From Trichoplax adhaerens (Eukaryota; Placozoa; Uniplacotomia; Trichoplacea; Trichoplacidae), in NCBI RefSeq assembly GCF_000150275.1, contig NW_002060952.1, positions 1,540,452 through 1,604,451 of the forward strand: 64,000 nucleotides of DNA, written 5' to 3'. Made by a program: the position numbers and the translations under genes. Shown in pieces: positions 60,605-64,000 of the stretch (positions are counted from its first letter, which is position 1; every line of letters begins with the position of its first letter). The notes under the pieces were generated by a model, which made no database searches, was not told the origin of the DNA, and saw only the letters and a list, made by a program, of their open reading frames with translations.

Positions 60605-63600
60605 GTTTAATCTACAAAAATCAGTTAATACTTGCAGTACAGTAAGAGTAATATCATAATATTGAATTATATTTGAACTTAATATTTGAACTAAATTGTT
60701 ACGGATGAATTCACTTAACAATCGATAGAAATCGTTATATTGTTAGAGTTATTTGCTATATGGAATGAACTTCAACTTTCGGTTCTGCTTTAGCTATACT
60801 GCATTAAATTTGTTTAAAACTTTCGGTCATTAAGTAAATTTAGAGGATGAATTCTTTCTCCTTTTAAACTTACTAAAATCAAACAAAAAAACTGAAATTC
60901 AGCAAGCAAGTCTGTGGAGTAACAATGGTACTAAATTCGTATAATAGTTTGGTCGTAACTATATAAGATGTGACTTTTAGAACTAGAAACTACTTTACAA
61001 ATCATTTAACCAATTTACTAGGCGACTTTAGAAAAAGTATCGTGATTTTATTATTGCTTGAAAGTAATAATTTAATATGTTTGATTATTTCCCATGCCAG
61101 TTGAAGCAATCATTAATTATAATTAAATATTTGCGTTGATGCATTACGACTTCAATTATCTAATTTATTAGGTATATCCGATGGTATATTATAAGGAGTA
61201 ATTAGATTGTTTTCGTGGCAATTTAGGCGGCGCTATAGCAGCATAAGCGAAATATTAATCATTAGAAATTGCACCATATTTACGTAATATATCACCAATT
61301 GGCATGGGAGGGGGATAATCAAATGCTGCGTCTGCATTAAGCATGTAATCGTTTAATAGTACGCCGTAATTAAAAGAAAAACTTGAATTGTACTATAAGT
61401 TTGTACGCCGGACAGGCAATACTGTAACCGAATTAACGGATATTAATCATCACACTCTGCACGTAATTTTTTATGGTTTTGAAGAATGCCCAATTCTTAG
61501 AGCCAACTGCTACAGAGCGATTACGCACTGGTAGCAAAATGTTTATACTAACCATGATTTAGATCAATGGCAAAAAGCTGAAGTTTTAATGCTGTCCAGA
61601 CTTAATGAGAGGGCATAATTATCACGTAGCTTTGTATTTGGTCTTAGATAGGAATCTAGATAATCTGGATTTAAGTGTAATAAGTTTATGATTTAGAAAT
61701 TCTTTCTTCGTTATTCAGTAAGGATTTTATGATGTCATCCGTGGGGACCATTACCACCGCATCCTAATATAGATATTGACTAAAAGAGTAGAAGTTGTGA
61801 TTATTTTTGATTATAATGAAGGTTTTACATTTGTAGTGCAAAATTTTTAATCTCGGAAATTAATTTTGAATTTGAGTTGCTTCTTGTTAAAAATGTGGCA
61901 ATGAATTGGCCAATTACGCATGAATATGTTTTATTACATTTCAAGCTCTAGTTTTCAATTTAAATATGAATACCGATAATTATTCCCATTTGTATAAAAC
62001 TATGTCGGGTAAATCAAGAAATAAAGAGTCGATATTTTATATAATTAAAGTGCTATGACATATCTGTATCCCTAATTGCGACTACAAAGAGCCTGAATAA
62101 TGGGTAGAATTATGTCTATGATAGAGTTGTCTTTTGCTTTAGTTCAGTAGCCGCCCATAAAAACAAGAGCATATTATGATTAAGATGACAGACATCAATA
62201 CGAAAATAAGAACATCCCTTCAGATTCTATTTATTTCTTTGCCGTATAGATCGGAAATTTAAAGCAATTTCCAACTATCAGTATGTTTGCATATACTTAA
62301 GATTTAATATGCTGATTTGTATAATAGCTAGAAGTATAAATAATTGATTGGAAGGTAGCATTAATCTATTTATAGTCTATAACTAAATAATATGTTTTGA
62401 AATTCGTAAATTATCTTATAAACAGTCTTGTTATACGCGTACATATGTAAACATATAGTAACTAATGAATTTCATCTCAATATAAAGAGGCTTCGCTTTT
62501 ATCGTTTTATTTTCATTCCCCCATGTTTGTCGCTTTTGAGATCAGTACTATAAACTAACATCCTGTTGACAAGTTATAATTTCGACTGAGTTGGTATTAG
62601 CTAGTTTAATTTCTAAATCTATATTGTTTTCAATTTTTAAGTGTTTCAACATAAGTTTTAGCCGCATTTCAATCTTAGAAGCTTAAACTAATATCAGAAT
62701 TCTGCTCAATTTAGAACAGTGCAAAGTGATTCGATACTGGAATTATAAATTAACAGCAATTAAAAATAAATTTTTTTAGTTAGTAAAATGTGCTAATGCA
62801 TCGATATCGATTAATTATGGATAAGCAGTTCGAATTATGATTGATATTAATTATTTGAATATTGTATTACTAAAGCTACGTTAGCTTGCTATCTTCAATG
62901 TCATCGTTAGGGTCCATATTTATGATAAATGTATTGACAATAAATATTTATGATCCTCAACGATAGATACGTACTTATAATTGATTTAAAACTACTTAGA
63001 AACGCGCTAAAATATATGTGAAATATTATAGGCAACTGTATTAAATTGGATGGTAGAGCTAATTCAATCAGACAATTGCCTTTACTTAGTGTTAAATAAC
63101 AATTAAAATTATATGCCGTTTGTATAGTAATCTTCTTGATTTACCCGTTATTTTTAATCCTTGTTAATATTCGCACTGTTGAATATTTGTTAAGTAAATG
63201 GCGAGAAGGCTTATTTATATCGATAAATATAATTTTGTGCTAACATGAAAGGAAGATGGTGGAATTATAATATGTTCGCGATAGCATAAATATCTATTGG
63301 CAGTTTTCCCTTTATTTTGTATACAATAAAAATTTTGATTATTTACAGTACTTTATAAGCTTTTGTGATCGCTGGGGCGATGACTAACTTTTAACTTTAA
63401 AACTATGATTAATTGAAAGATAACGATCTTCCATTCATAAGTATTATAATAATCAGAAATATTGCATTAACTATCAGAATAGTTAGTAGAATATTAGTAT
63501 TACTGGTAGCTCAATCGCTGTATTAGTCTGCATATTCCCATATTGTATATTATTATAAGTGTTGTTTATTATTGGCAGCCGTTCTTATTGAGGATACCAT

Positions 63601-64000
63601 TTAACCTATTCCTTAAGCGAAATTAAGTAAAATCTTCATGTTAGGGATTTATCTTATAAAATAAAAAATAGTAGAGTGAAATAAGTTGAGGCATAATTAT
63701 GTCTAAAATCAGCTAAAATAATTATGGTCTGACATGGCAATCAGAAAACTGTACATGACATGAAAATTTTGAGCAGCATTCACATTATATGTGTAAAAAC
63801 TAGCATTAGAAGGGTAGTTGTAATTAATAGATAGCTACGAAATGGATTTGCTAATTCCACGAAGAATAAGCACAGGCACTTTACATTGTCTTTTTGTGTC
63901 ACAATCTAGATCTGATAGTAACATAAATCAGGAAGTTTTCAAGATTTAAATTAGATCGTTATTAGTAATACTGTATAAGTTTAATGATTAGTGCAAGATG
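60605..64000. other. Right-end DNA without a supported gene
   Basis: Mostly AT-rich non-coding sequence. Short stretches with protein-like composition occur at about 61257-61368 and 61440-61545 on the minus strand and 61370-61531 on the plus strand, but none has a start, splice frame or known family. Nothing else was recognised to the window end. Confidence 0.4.

Noticed and set aside
1-64000. tRNA, rRNA or snRNA genes
   Set aside because: Looked for A/B-box pairs, conserved rRNA cores and U-snRNA motifs by eye and found none that were convincing.

Overview
This window is AT-rich nuclear DNA from an animal. The genes are split by spliceosomal introns (GT-AG, a few GC-AG) that run mostly from about 50 to 1,500 bp, and several proteins are animal-type: MIER, INSIG, SETD9, CSE1L, an adhesion GPCR and a rhodopsin-like GPCR. 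The mix of bilaterian-like orthologues, moderate introns and many GPCRs suggests an early-branching animal, with a placozoan (Trichoplax/Hoilungia type) the most likely. That placement is inference; nothing in the sequence proves it.

Left part (1-30,000), conserved housekeeping genes: a CYB5RL-like NADH reductase (+, 1895-2929); a 13-exon MIER-type ELM2-SANT corepressor (-, 4549-9276); a small unrecognised helical protein (+, 10627-12087); SETD9 (-, 12830-14459); INSIG (+, 16404-19010); ribosomal protein eS19/RPS19 (-, 20723-21985, with a separate 5'TOP leader exon near 22708-22738); and the exportin CSE1L/CAS (+, 24727-29946). I rebuilt these exon by exon and the splice phases agree throughout, except at one point in CSE1L where about 100 conserved residues are missing. 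Three divergent gene pairs (MIER/unknown, SETD9/INSIG, RPS19/CSE1L) each have a palindromic GTACTGTAC-rich satellite in the shared upstream region. None of the other intergenic regions has a comparable cluster.

Middle part (30,000-43,000): one 21-exon adhesion-GPCR gene encoding a C-type lectin domain, a long Ser/Thr-rich stalk, a GAIN domain with an unusual GPS, seven transmembrane helices and a cytoplasmic tail. An optional exon at 34475-34701 could instead end the protein after a single membrane segment.

Right part (43,000-64,000), gene-poor and rich in mobile DNA: a 217-bp foldback MITE; an inverted pair of diverged LTR-like sequences; a 50-N assembly gap flanked by a 735-bp duplication; a 586-bp solo LTR with a perfect 5-bp target duplication, whose empty site is preserved in the other duplicate; a single-exon class A GPCR (51684-52775) with degenerate signature residues; and a PIF/Harbinger unit made of an intact four-exon DDE transposase (-, 58552-60604) and a convergent BESS-like partner fragment (+, 56823-57107). 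The last 3.4 kb holds only weak coding-like fragments.
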